The notes below the pieces were generated by a model. It was not told the origin of the DNA and searched no databases. It worked only from the letters and a program-made list of their open reading frames with translations. From Flavobacterium paronense (lineage in GTDB: Bacteria > Bacteroidota > Bacteroidia > Flavobacteriales > Flavobacteriaceae), in assembly GCF_030409795.1 (NCBI RefSeq), contig NZ_JAUFQN010000019.1, positions 682,001 through 746,000 of the forward strand: DNA of 64,000 nt, given 5' to 3'. The position numbers were made by a program, and so were the translations under genes. Of the stretch, positions 52,560 through 63,128 are shown in pieces. The number at the start of each line of letters is the position of its first letter. The first letter of the stretch is position 1.

Positions 52560-55500
52560 ATGCGCAAGATTTTAATGTTATTTTCTCTGTTTTTTCTAGT
52601 CGGAATTCCAATGATTTCGGCGCAACAATCAGCTATTTATACCAATAATTTATCGGAATTTGATAATGCGATTTTGTTGTTTAAAGACAAACAATACCAA
52701 TCGGCTCAAATCTTATTCGAAAAAGTAAAACAAGATAACACAGCTCAAGATGTTCAGGCTGAATGTGCTTATTATATTGGTATTTGTGCAATTCATCTTA
52801 ACCAAAATAATGCAGATGAATTGATGGAAAAATTTGTTGCCGATTACCCAACGAGTTCCAAACAAAACCAAGCCTATATTGAAGTAGCGCAATATTATTT
52901 TGAACAAGGAAAGTTTCCACAGGCATTGCAATATTTTGACAAAGTCGATGAAAATGCATTGACTTACGAACAAACAGAAAAATTTACTTTTCAAAAAGGC
53001 TATGCCTATTTCACTGCAGGCGATAAAAAAGCGGCAGCTGATTATTTTAATAAAGTTGTTAATTCTAAAGAATATGGTACACAAGCCAATTATTATTTAG
53101 GGTTCATGCAATATGAAGGGAACAATTATCAAGAAGCAAATAAGTATTTCCAAAAAGTAGAAGGCGAAGAAAAATATTCTGATAAATTGTCTTACTTCAA
53201 AGCGGATATGAATTTCAAATCGGGTGATTTTCAAAAAGCAATTGATGCCGGAATTGCTGCAATGCCCAAATCGAATGCTTCAGAAAAATCAGAATTGAAT
53301 AAAATCATTGGTGAAAGCTACTTCAATCTACAACAATATGACAAAGCGTTGCCTTATCTAAAGGAATACAAAGGCAAAAAAGGCAAATGGAGTAACACCG
53401 ATTTTTACCAGTTGGGTTATACGTATTACATGCAAAAAGATTATGAAAATGCGATTTCGCAATTCAATAAAATCATTGACGGAAATGATTCGGTAGCGCA
53501 AAATGCCTATTATCATTTAGGTGAATGCTATTTCAAAACCGATAAAAAGCAACAAGCTTTAAATGCTTTCAAGAGTGCATCGGAAATGGATTTTGATAAA
53601 AAAATTCAAGAAGATGCCAATTTGAATTATGCCAAATTAAGCTACGAAATTGGAAATTCCTATCAATCTGTGCCTGATGTTTTGTCTTCATTTTTGACTA
53701 AATATCCAAATTCGACAAGCAAAACAGAAATCGAAACCTTATTGATTAACTCTTATATTACGTCTAAGAATTACAAAGATGCCTTGACATTATTGGAAAA
53801 AAACAATTCTCAGGCAAATAAAGAGGCTTACCAAAAAGTATTGTTTTACAGAGGAATTGAATTATATACCGACGGAAGTTACCAAGAGGCTTTTAGTATG
53901 TTTAAAAAATCAATCGCCAATCAGAAAAATGAAAAAATAACCGCTCGTGCTACTTTTTGGAAAGGTGAAACAGAATATGTTTTGGATAATTTCAGCGATG
54001 CTTTGCAGAGTTTTAAACAGTTTGAAGGTTCTACCGAAGCCAAAGCAACACCGGAAAACAAGAACATTAATTATAACATTGCTTATGCCAATTTCAAACT
54101 AAAAGATTACGATCAAGCAGGGAATTATTTCCAAAAATTTGTTGATGGAAGCAAAGAGGACAAAGTGCGTTTGAATGATGCTTATTTAAGATTGGGCGAT
54201 TCAAGATTCGTAACTTCTAAATATTGGCCAGCGATGGATGCCTATAACAAAGCCATCGATATGAAAGGTATTGATGCTGATTATGCGGCTTTCCAAAAAG
54301 CATTAAGCTACGGATTTGTGGGTAAAAACGATAAGAAAATAGAAGATTTCAATTCATTTCTGGCAAAATTCAAAACTTCACAATATCGCGATGACGCTTT
54401 GTTCGAATTAGGAAATACTTACGTTACAGAAAATAAAACTGATTTGGCAATTAAAACTTACGACCAATTGTTGAGTGAATTTAAAAATGGTTCGTTTGCT
54501 TCGAAAGCGATTTTGCGTCAGGGATTAATTTATTATAATGCTCAAAAAGACGATCAGGCAATAGCAAAATTCAAAGAAGTTGCGGCTAAATATCCAAGAA
54601 CTCCGGAAGCTTTAGAAGCAGTTTCGACAGCGAGATTGGTTTATATGGATAACGGAAAAGTAAATGAATACGCGGCTTGGGTAAAAACACTAGACTTTGT
54701 TGAAGTTTCTGATGCCGATTTGGATAACGACACTTATGAATCAGCTGAAAAACAATTTTTACAAAACAATACGAAGCAGGCTATCACGAGTTTAAGTGGC
54801 TATGTTTCTCAATTTCCAAACGGAATTCACGCTTTGAAAGCCAATTTCTATTTAGCACAAGCACTTTACACCGACGGAAAAGAAGCCAATGCTGTCCCGA
54901 ATTATGAGTTTGTAATCAGCAAACCTAGAAACGAATTTACCGAGCAATCGTTAGCACGTTTGGCTGAAATTCATTTGAAAAAAGACGATTATACTAAAGC
55001 GGTTCCAGTGTTGCAACGATTAGAAACTGAAGCTGATTTTCCGCAAAACGTAACTTTCGCACAAGCTAATTTGATGCGTGCGTATTACGACCAAAAAGAT
55101 TATGCCAATGCAGTTGTTTATGCTGATAAAGTATTAGCAAACCCAAAAACAGACAATAAGATAAAAAGTGATGCGCAGATTATTGTTGCGCGTGCTGCGA
55201 TAAAAGTAAATGATGAGCAAAAAGCGAGAGTGGCTTACGCGAAATTGCTAACCATCGCCAAAGGAGAATTAGCTGCCGAAGCCTTGTATTATGATGCGTA
55301 TTTCAAAAATAAAGATGGCAAGTATGAAGATTCCAATAAAACCGTTCAAAAATTAGCCAGAGATTATTCGGGTTATAAATATTTTGGTGCCAAAGGGTTG
55401 ATTGTTATGGCAAGAAACTATTACCAATTGAAAGATAATTTTAGCGCAACTTCTATTTTAGACAGCGTTATCAAAAATTTCAAAGAATTCGATGACGTTG

Positions 55501-55574
55501 TTGCCGAAGCACAAACCGAATTGAATATGATTAAAGGCGAAATTTCTAAAACGAATTCTTCTATCCAAAATTAA
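52560..55574 (+). CDS. Large exported tetratricopeptide repeat protein
   Basis: 1004 residues with a signal peptide (ending PMISAQ). It is built from some twenty TPR/Sel1-like helix pairs across its whole length, many with a YYFEQGKFPQALQYFDKV style consensus. It is likely periplasmic. It lies five bp before a TonB-receptor-like barrel gene, so the two should be co-expressed. TPR partners of outer-membrane barrels can be assembly or scaffold factors; the specific role is unknown. TATTTTTG at 52532-52539 may be its -7 box (20 bp before the start). Confidence 0.9.
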   Translation: MRKILMLFSLFFLVGIPMISAQQSAIYTNNLSEFDNAILLFKDKQYQSAQILFEKVKQDNTAQDVQAECAYYIGICAIHLNQNNADELMEKFVADYPTSSKQNQAYIEVAQYYFEQGKFPQALQYFDKVDENALTYEQTEKFTFQKGYAYFTAGDKKAAADYFNKVVNSKEYGTQANYYLGFMQYEGNNYQEANKYFQKVEGEEKYSDKLSYFKADMNFKSGDFQKAIDAGIAAMPKSNASEKSELNKIIGESYFNLQQYDKALPYLKEYKGKKGKWSNTDFYQLGYTYYMQKDYENAISQFNKIIDGNDSVAQNAYYHLGECYFKTDKKQQALNAFKSASEMDFDKKIQEDANLNYAKLSYEIGNSYQSVPDVLSSFLTKYPNSTSKTEIETLLINSYITSKNYKDALTLLEKNNSQANKEAYQKVLFYRGIELYTDGSYQEAFSMFKKSIANQKNEKITARATFWKGETEYVLDNFSDALQSFKQFEGSTEAKATPENKNINYNIAYANFKLKDYDQAGNYFQKFVDGSKEDKVRLNDAYLRLGDSRFVTSKYWPAMDAYNKAIDMKGIDADYAAFQKALSYGFVGKNDKKIEDFNSFLAKFKTSQYRDDALFELGNTYVTENKTDLAIKTYDQLLSEFKNGSFASKAILRQGLIYYNAQKDDQAIAKFKEVAAKYPRTPEALEAVSTARLVYMDNGKVNEYAAWVKTLDFVEVSDADLDNDTYESAEKQFLQNNTKQAITSLSGYVSQFPNGIHALKANFYLAQALYTDGKEANAVPNYEFVISKPRNEFTEQSLARLAEIHLKKDDYTKAVPVLQRLETEADFPQNVTFAQANLMRAYYDQKDYANAVVYADKVLANPKTDNKIKSDAQIIVARAAIKVNDEQKARVAYAKLLTIAKGELAAEALYYDAYFKNKDGKYEDSNKTVQKLARDYSGYKYFGAKGLIVMARNYYQLKDNFSATSILDSVIKNFKEFDDVVAEAQTELNMIKGEISKTNSSIQN

Positions 55575-55579
55575 ATCAA

Positions 55580-57319
55580 ATGAAAAAGACATTTCAATAT
55601 ACTATAGCAGCCGTTTTATTTTTGGGAAGTTTCCAAAAGACAACCGCACAAAAGAAAGACGACAACATTGGAACCGAAGTAGTAAACGTGGTCAAACCAT
55701 ATACACCAACAATTTCCGATGCATTCAAAGTAAAAGAAACCCCAACTTTGGAAGACGATGATACTTCGAAAAAAGAGAACATTCAATACAATATTTTCTC
55801 GTTTCCGGTAGCCTCAACTTTTGCTCCAGCCAAAGGAAAAGCAGCTAATGTGGATAAAAGTCCGGATGAAAAAATATTCAGCAACTATATGACGCTCGCT
55901 GCAGGAAATTATGGTGCCATCAACGCCGAACTTTTTGTTACCGAAAACATCAGCAACACCGATTATTTTGGTGGAATGTTACGTCATAGTTCGTCTCAAG
56001 GCGGAATAAAAGATGTGGTTTTGGATGACAAATTCTTTAATACCGCTTTGGATTTAACCTATGGAAGTAGAACAAAAGCAATGTCATGGAATGCGGATTT
56101 GGGCTATAAAAATCAAGTGTATAATTGGTACGGAATTTATCCAGGATTTTTACCAGATGCAACGATTGCAACCATTGATGAACAGCAAACGTATCAAACT
56201 TTATATGTTGGCGGAAGATTAGGTTTGGACAATATTTTAAAAGAAAGCACATTAAAATTCAGTCGATTTTGGGATGCTTTTGGTTCGGCCGAAAATCGTT
56301 TTGTAGCCAAACCATCTTTGGAATTTGATATTGTTGAGCAAAAAATAAAAGCCGATTTTGTGGTAGATTATATCAGTGGTTCGTTTGATCAGAATTTTGA
56401 TAAAACAGCATCGATAAAATATGGTTTTACTAATGTTGGATTCCAGCCAAGCATCAAAATTCATAAAGACGATTTGACCGTGAATGTTGGAGTTGGTTTC
56501 TTCTACAGTGCGGCTCAGGAAGCTGGCGAAAGTAAATTCTTTATTTATCCGCAAGTAACAGGTTCGTACAAAGTGGTTGGCGATCTGATGATTTTCTACG
56601 CTGGTTTGGAAGGAACCTTACAGCAGAATTCCTATCATGATTTTGTACAGGAAAATTTCTTTGTTTCGCCAACGCTTCTTGGGGTTGCACCAACTGACCA
56701 AAAGTTTGATATTTATGCTGGATTAAAAGGAAAATTGGCAAGTAGTGTTAGCTACAACATACGTGGTTCATATAAAAATGAAGAAGGCAAAGCATTATTT
56801 AAAAGCAATATCTATAACAACTTTAATGCTAATACTGATGGTTATACTTACGCCAATTCCTTTGACGTAGTTTATGATAAAGTAAAAACGCTTAGTTTCT
56901 TTGGTGAATTAAAAGCTGATTTTTCTAAAAACGTATCTTTTGGTATCAACGGAACATTTAGTAGTTATTCTGCCGATGCTGAAAAAGAAGCATGGAATTT
57001 ACCGGCTATAAAACTGGCAACAACACTTGAGGTAAACATTACACCAAAATGGTATGCCGGAACAAGTTTGTTCTTTGTAGGGGAAAGAAAAGATGTTTTC
57101 AGACAGTCTACGGTAACGCTTCCTTTTCCAGAGGATCAAAACATTACGCTAAAAAGCTATTTTGATTTGAATGCGCATGTTGGATATAAATTTAGCGAGC
57201 GTATGACTTTCTTCTTAAAAGGAAATAATTTGGCTAATCAGAACTACGAAAGATGGTTTAATTATCCTGTTCAGGGTTTGCAGGTTTTGGGCGGCGCGAG
57301 TTATAAATTTGATTTCTAG
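55580..57319 (+). CDS. TonB-dependent-receptor-like outer-membrane beta-barrel without plug domain
   Basis: 579 residues; signal peptide ending TTAQ. After a short periplasmic segment (VVNVVKPYTPTISDAFKVKET) come about 20 amphipathic strands. The C-terminus is GGASYKFDF, an aromatic-terminated last strand typical of BAM substrates. The plug (TonB box plus 120-150 residues) of true TonB-dependent receptors is absent, so TonB energising is doubtful. It shares an operon with the TPR protein. Ligand unknown. Confidence 0.83.
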   Translation: MKKTFQYTIAAVLFLGSFQKTTAQKKDDNIGTEVVNVVKPYTPTISDAFKVKETPTLEDDDTSKKENIQYNIFSFPVASTFAPAKGKAANVDKSPDEKIFSNYMTLAAGNYGAINAELFVTENISNTDYFGGMLRHSSSQGGIKDVVLDDKFFNTALDLTYGSRTKAMSWNADLGYKNQVYNWYGIYPGFLPDATIATIDEQQTYQTLYVGGRLGLDNILKESTLKFSRFWDAFGSAENRFVAKPSLEFDIVEQKIKADFVVDYISGSFDQNFDKTASIKYGFTNVGFQPSIKIHKDDLTVNVGVGFFYSAAQEAGESKFFIYPQVTGSYKVVGDLMIFYAGLEGTLQQNSYHDFVQENFFVSPTLLGVAPTDQKFDIYAGLKGKLASSVSYNIRGSYKNEEGKALFKSNIYNNFNANTDGYTYANSFDVVYDKVKTLSFFGELKADFSKNVSFGINGTFSSYSADAEKEAWNLPAIKLATTLEVNITPKWYAGTSLFFVGERKDVFRQSTVTLPFPEDQNITLKSYFDLNAHVGYKFSERMTFFLKGNNLANQNYERWFNYPVQGLQVLGGASYKFDF

Positions 57320-57336
57320 TTCAGATTGTTAGAGCA

Positions 57337-57395
57337 TTGGATTTTTAGATCGTTAGAAAAGGCCAATCTAAAAATCCAATAATCTAAAAATCCAA
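57337..57395. repeat. Inverted repeat of the AATCTAAAAATCC dispersed element
   Basis: TTGGATTTTTAGAT at 57337-57350 pairs exactly with ATCTAAAAATCCAA at 57366-57379, and a second copy of the right arm follows at 57382-57395. It can act as a terminator-like hairpin between the barrel and the GreA-like gene, but the extra copy and the match at 40257-40296 suggest a dispersed repeat. Confidence 0.75.
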
Positions 57396-57404
57396 CAATC
57401 CATT

Positions 57405-57848
57405 ATGAAACAACAAATACTCCAACGCTACAAAGAAATGCTCCAAGACCGAATCGATGTTTTCCAAGACATGATTTCGGGTTTGACTGTTGATGCACAA
57501 AACGATGCGAAAGGCTCAGCAGGAGATAAACATGAAACGGCACTTTCGATGATGCATTTAGAGCAGGAAAAACTCAATCAAAAACTCAAAGAAATCCTCG
57601 AACAAAAAGCGATTCTCGACAAAATTGATGCTTCTCAAACACACATAAAAGTAGCTTTAGGAAGTTTGGTTATGGCAAACGGAATGCAACTTTTTATAAG
57701 CACGGCTTTACCGAAATTAATTCTTGAAGACAAAAGCATTTTTGCGCTATCTCCACAATCGCCTTTAGGAAGCAAATTGATGGGGAATGAAGTAGGTTTT
57801 GAATTTGATATGAATGGTAAGCCTTTTATCATTCAAAACGTTTCATAA
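57405..57848 (+). CDS. GreA/GreB-like C-terminal-domain protein with coiled-coil
   Basis: 147 residues. The N-terminal half is a probable coiled-coil (residues about 1-75, rich in Gln, Lys and Glu), and the C-terminal half (about 80-147) resembles the Gre-factor FKBP-like fold, with SPLGSKLMGNEVGFEF near the end. Gre factors bind the RNA polymerase secondary channel. The acidic tip typical of GreA coiled-coils is less clear here, so cleavage-stimulating activity is uncertain. I believe such proteins are sometimes annotated as 3-oxoacyl-ACP synthases, which this sequence does not support. Confidence 0.65.
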   Translation: MKQQILQRYKEMLQDRIDVFQDMISGLTVDAQNDAKGSAGDKHETALSMMHLEQEKLNQKLKEILEQKAILDKIDASQTHIKVALGSLVMANGMQLFISTALPKLILEDKSIFALSPQSPLGSKLMGNEVGFEFDMNGKPFIIQNVS

Positions 57849-58004
57849 CACTTTCTAACTAAAAACTACCTTTTTTGATTTTTTAACTTTCATAAGTTAA
57901 TAGTATTGTATTTTTTAGTTATAATTTATAATTAAATAGTTAATTATGTTTTTCATTTATAACTATTATTCCATCTTTGCCCCACAAAATTAAAATAAAA
58001 GAAT

Positions 58005-59678
58005 ATGTGTGGAATTGTATGTGCTTTTGATTTAAAACAAAAAGCAGAAGTCTTAAGACCAAAAGTGTTGGAAATGTCGAAAATAATTCGTCACCGTGGT
58101 CCGGATTGGAGTGGAATATACAGTGATGATAAAGCAATATTAGCTCACGAACGTTTGGCAATTGTTGATCCGGCTTCGGGGAAACAGCCTTTATTTAGCC
58201 AGGATAAAAAATTGGTTTTAGCAGCCAATGGCGAAATATACAACCATAGAGAATTACGCAAACAATTTGAAGGAAAATATACTTTTCAAACCGAAAGTGA
58301 TTGTGAAGTTATCTTAGCCTTATACCAGGAAAAAGGGGTTCATTTTATTGATGAGATGAATGGTATTTTCGGATTTGCAATCTATGATGTTGAGAAAGAC
58401 GAATATTTTATTGCCCGTGATCATATGGGAATCATTCCGTTGTATATTGGTTGGGACGAAAATGGAACCTTCTACGTAGCTTCAGAATTAAAAGCTTTAG
58501 AAGGCTATTGTACCAAAATTCAATTGTTTCCTCCAGGTCATTACATGTCAAGTAAAGACGGCGAATTTGTACAATGGTACAAAAGAGAATGGACAGAATT
58601 TGATGCTGTAAAAGATAATGCAACTAGTATAGAAGAAATAAAAACAGCGCTAGAAGCAGCCGTTCACCGTCAATTGATGAGCGATGTGCCTTATGGAGTA
58701 TTACTTTCGGGTGGATTAGATTCTTCTATCACTTCGGCTGTAGCCAAAAAATACGCGCAGAAACGCATTGAATCCGGAGATACTGTAGATGCCTGGTATC
58801 CACAATTGCACTCGTTTGCTGTTGGTTTAGAAGGTTCTCCCGATTTGGCGGCAGCCCAAAAAGTAGCCGATCATTTGGGAACTATTCACCATGAAATAAA
58901 ATTCACCATTCAAGAAGGATTAGATGCTGTTCGCGATGTAATCTATAACATAGAAACTTACGATGTTACAACAATTAGAGCATCGACTCCAATGTATTTG
59001 ATGGCAAGAGTTATCAAATCAATGGGAATCAAAATGGTCTTGTCAGGTGAAGGTTCAGACGAATTGTTTGGGGGCTATTTATACTTTCATAAAGCTCCAA
59101 ATGCTAGAGAGTTTCATGAAGAAACGGTTCGTAAATTAAGCAAATTACACATGTACGATTGTTTACGAGCGAACAAAAGTTTAGCTGCATGGGGAATAGA
59201 AGGTCGTGTGCCATTTTTAGATAAAGAATTTATGGATGTTGCGATGCGAATCAACCCGCAAGACAAAATGATTAATGGCGAACGAATGGAAAAATGGGTG
59301 CTTAGAAAAGCTTTTGAAGACATGTTGCCTGCAAGTGTAGCATGGAGACAAAAAGAACAATTTAGTGATGGCGTTGGGTATAGTTGGATTGACACTTTGA
59401 AAGAAGTGGTGGCAGAGGCAGTTTCTGACGAACAGTTAGCCAATGCTAAATTTAAGTTCCCAATACAAACGCCAACATCAAAAGAAGAATATTATTATCG
59501 TTCTATTTTTACCGAGCATTTTCCAAGCGATGCAGCCGCTTTAAGCGTTCCTCAGGAAGCAAGTGTTGCTTGTAGTACCAAAATTGCTTTAGAGTGGGAT
59601 GAAGCGTTTAAAAACATGAATGATCCATCGGGAAGAGCGGTTGCCAGTGTTCATGATGACGCCTATGTGAAATCATAA
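58005..59678 (+). CDS. asnB: Asparagine synthase (glutamine-hydrolysing), AsnB
   Basis: 557 residues. Cys2 after Met (MCGIVCAF) is the class II glutaminase nucleophile. The RHRGPDWSG segment and NGEIYNH bind glutamine. The synthetase domain has the pyrophosphate loop VLLSGGLDSSI near residue 230 and LSGEGSDELFGGYLYFHKAP near 345. The C-terminal part ends in a lysine-containing tail. It makes asparagine from aspartate with ATP. A terminator lies 75 bp after the stop. Confidence 0.97.
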   Translation: MCGIVCAFDLKQKAEVLRPKVLEMSKIIRHRGPDWSGIYSDDKAILAHERLAIVDPASGKQPLFSQDKKLVLAANGEIYNHRELRKQFEGKYTFQTESDCEVILALYQEKGVHFIDEMNGIFGFAIYDVEKDEYFIARDHMGIIPLYIGWDENGTFYVASELKALEGYCTKIQLFPPGHYMSSKDGEFVQWYKREWTEFDAVKDNATSIEEIKTALEAAVHRQLMSDVPYGVLLSGGLDSSITSAVAKKYAQKRIESGDTVDAWYPQLHSFAVGLEGSPDLAAAQKVADHLGTIHHEIKFTIQEGLDAVRDVIYNIETYDVTTIRASTPMYLMARVIKSMGIKMVLSGEGSDELFGGYLYFHKAPNAREFHEETVRKLSKLHMYDCLRANKSLAAWGIEGRVPFLDKEFMDVAMRINPQDKMINGERMEKWVLRKAFEDMLPASVAWRQKEQFSDGVGYSWIDTLKEVVAEAVSDEQLANAKFKFPIQTPTSKEEYYYRSIFTEHFPSDAAALSVPQEASVACSTKIALEWDEAFKNMNDPSGRAVASVHDDAYVKS

Positions 59679-59752
59679 AAAGTAAAAAATTTTTGCTTAA
59701 AAATTAAGCTCATGCTAAAGCCATGAGTTAAGATTGAAGTTTAGTTGTTTGT

Positions 59753-59787
59753 AAAAAACGCTCGTCATTTTTGATGAGCGTTTTTTT
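59753..59787 (+). terminator. Terminator of asnB
   Basis: AAAAAACGCTCGTCA pairs with TGATGAGCGTTTTTT (one G-U) around a five-base loop of T, ending in a seven-T run. Confidence 0.92.
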
Positions 59788-59904
59788 GTTGAAATCATGC
59801 CAAAAATGTTAATAACTTAAAGGTTTTAAACCCAATTTTCAATAGGAAATCCTATACGTTTTTATATATTTGCTCGTTAGACAAAAATAGAATTTTTACG
59901 ATAA

Positions 59905-61851
<1,947 letters not shown>

Positions 61852-61875
61852 CTAGCCCCGATTGCAACGGTATCC

Positions 61876-61916
61876 TTTTACACCTGACAGGTTTTTGAAA
61901 CCTGTCAGGTGTAAAA
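61876..61916. repeat. Perfect 19-bp stem palindrome (ACACCTGACAGG...CCTGTCAGGTGT)
   Basis: TTTTACACCTGACAGGTTT pairs perfectly with its complement after a 3-nt loop (TTG). It lies 25 bp after gyrB and 63 bp before mdh and could terminate gyrB transcripts, though no real T run follows. Its core also appears after the amylase gene (34554-34570), which suggests a dispersed element. Confidence 0.85.
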
Positions 61917-61978
61917 AATAAAGTGAAAAGCGGGAAACAGCTTCAAAAAAATAAAACAAACAACAAAATAATAAAAGA

Positions 61979-62914
61979 ATGAAAGTTACAATCGTAGGAG
62001 CAGGTAATGTTGGCGCAACATGCGCAGACGCTATTGCTTACAGAAGAATTGCCAGCGAAATTGTGTTGGTAGATATTAGAGAAGGATTTGCTGAAGGAAA
62101 AGCGTTAGACATTATGCAAACGCAAACTACTTTAGGTTTTAATACCAAAATGGTTGGAAGCACCAATGATTATGCTAAAACAGCCAATAGTGATGTAGTA
62201 GTTATTACGTCTGGAATTCCAAGAAAACCGGGAATGACACGTGAAGAATTGATTGGGATTAATGCCGGAATTGTAAAATCGGTTGCAGAAAGTTTATTGC
62301 AACATTCTCCTGAAGCGATTTTTGTAATTGTTTCAAATCCAATGGATACGATGACTTATTTAACTTTCAAGTCGTTAGGTTTGCCAAAAAACAGAATCAT
62401 CGGAATGGGCGGAACGCTTGATAGTTCCCGTTTCAAAACCTATTTGTCATTGGCTTTAGATAAACCGGCAAATGATATTCAGGGTATGGTAATTGGTGGT
62501 CACGGAGATACAACTATGATTCCGTTGACAAGATTGGCTTCTTATAATGGTGTTCCGGTTTCTGAATTTTTATCGGCAGCTGAATTAGAAAAAGTTTCAG
62601 CCGATACTATGGTTGGTGGAGCTACTTTGACCGGATTATTAGGAACATCTGCTTGGTATGCGCCAGGTGCATCGGTTTCTTTTTTGGTAGATAGCATTTT
62701 GAATGATCAAAAGAAAATGATTCCATGTTCTGTTTACCTTGAAGGTGAATATGGACAAAGCGATATTTGTATCGGAGTGCCTTGTATCATTGGTAAAAAC
62801 GGAGTAGAAAAAATAGTTGATATCACTTTAAATGCTGATGAAAAAGCAAAATTTGCTAAGAGTGCGGATGCCGTTAGAGCTATGAATGGTGACTTGAAAT
62901 CGATATTAGGATAA
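61979..62914 (+). CDS. mdh: Malate dehydrogenase (LDH-like type)
   Basis: 311 residues. The NAD loop VGAGNVGATCADAIAYR is at the start, NPMDTMTYL and DSSRFKTYL carry substrate residues, and GGHGDTTMIPL has the catalytic His. The Arg at REELIGIN in the mobile loop region fits malate over lactate. Interconverts malate and oxaloacetate in the TCA cycle. It is a single gene bounded by a terminator. Confidence 0.96.
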   Translation: MKVTIVGAGNVGATCADAIAYRRIASEIVLVDIREGFAEGKALDIMQTQTTLGFNTKMVGSTNDYAKTANSDVVVITSGIPRKPGMTREELIGINAGIVKSVAESLLQHSPEAIFVIVSNPMDTMTYLTFKSLGLPKNRIIGMGGTLDSSRFKTYLSLALDKPANDIQGMVIGGHGDTTMIPLTRLASYNGVPVSEFLSAAELEKVSADTMVGGATLTGLLGTSAWYAPGASVSFLVDSILNDQKKMIPCSVYLEGEYGQSDICIGVPCIIGKNGVEKIVDITLNADEKAKFAKSADAVRAMNGDLKSILG

Positions 62915-62933
62915 TAATTATATAGTTATTCAT

Positions 62934-62962
62934 AAAAGACTGCTTATATGCAGTCTTTTTTT
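62934..62962 (+). terminator. Terminator of mdh
   Basis: AAAAGACTGC pairs with GCAGTCTTTT around a 6-nt loop, followed by a T run, 20 bp after the mdh stop. Confidence 0.9.
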
Positions 62963-62982
62963 TGATATTAATCAGTAAAATA

Positions 62983-63013
62983 TTGGTTAATCTTATCTAT
63001 AATTATATATTTG
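62983..63013 (+). promoter_or_regulatory. Bacteroidetes-type promoter of secDF
   Basis: TTG (62983-62985), 20-bp spacer, then TATATTTG (63006-63013). Both boxes and spacing match the primary sigma factor consensus. The gene starts 115 bp after the -7 box, leaving a long leader of about 108 nt. Confidence 0.65.
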
Positions 63014-63128
63014 CACGTTTCAAAAAAAATGAAAGTATTGTAAATTCGAACCTTTAGCTTCTAATGTTTTGAATTTCAGTATATTTTTATAAAAATAACA
63101 ACAAAAAAATTAATTAATTTTAGTAATA

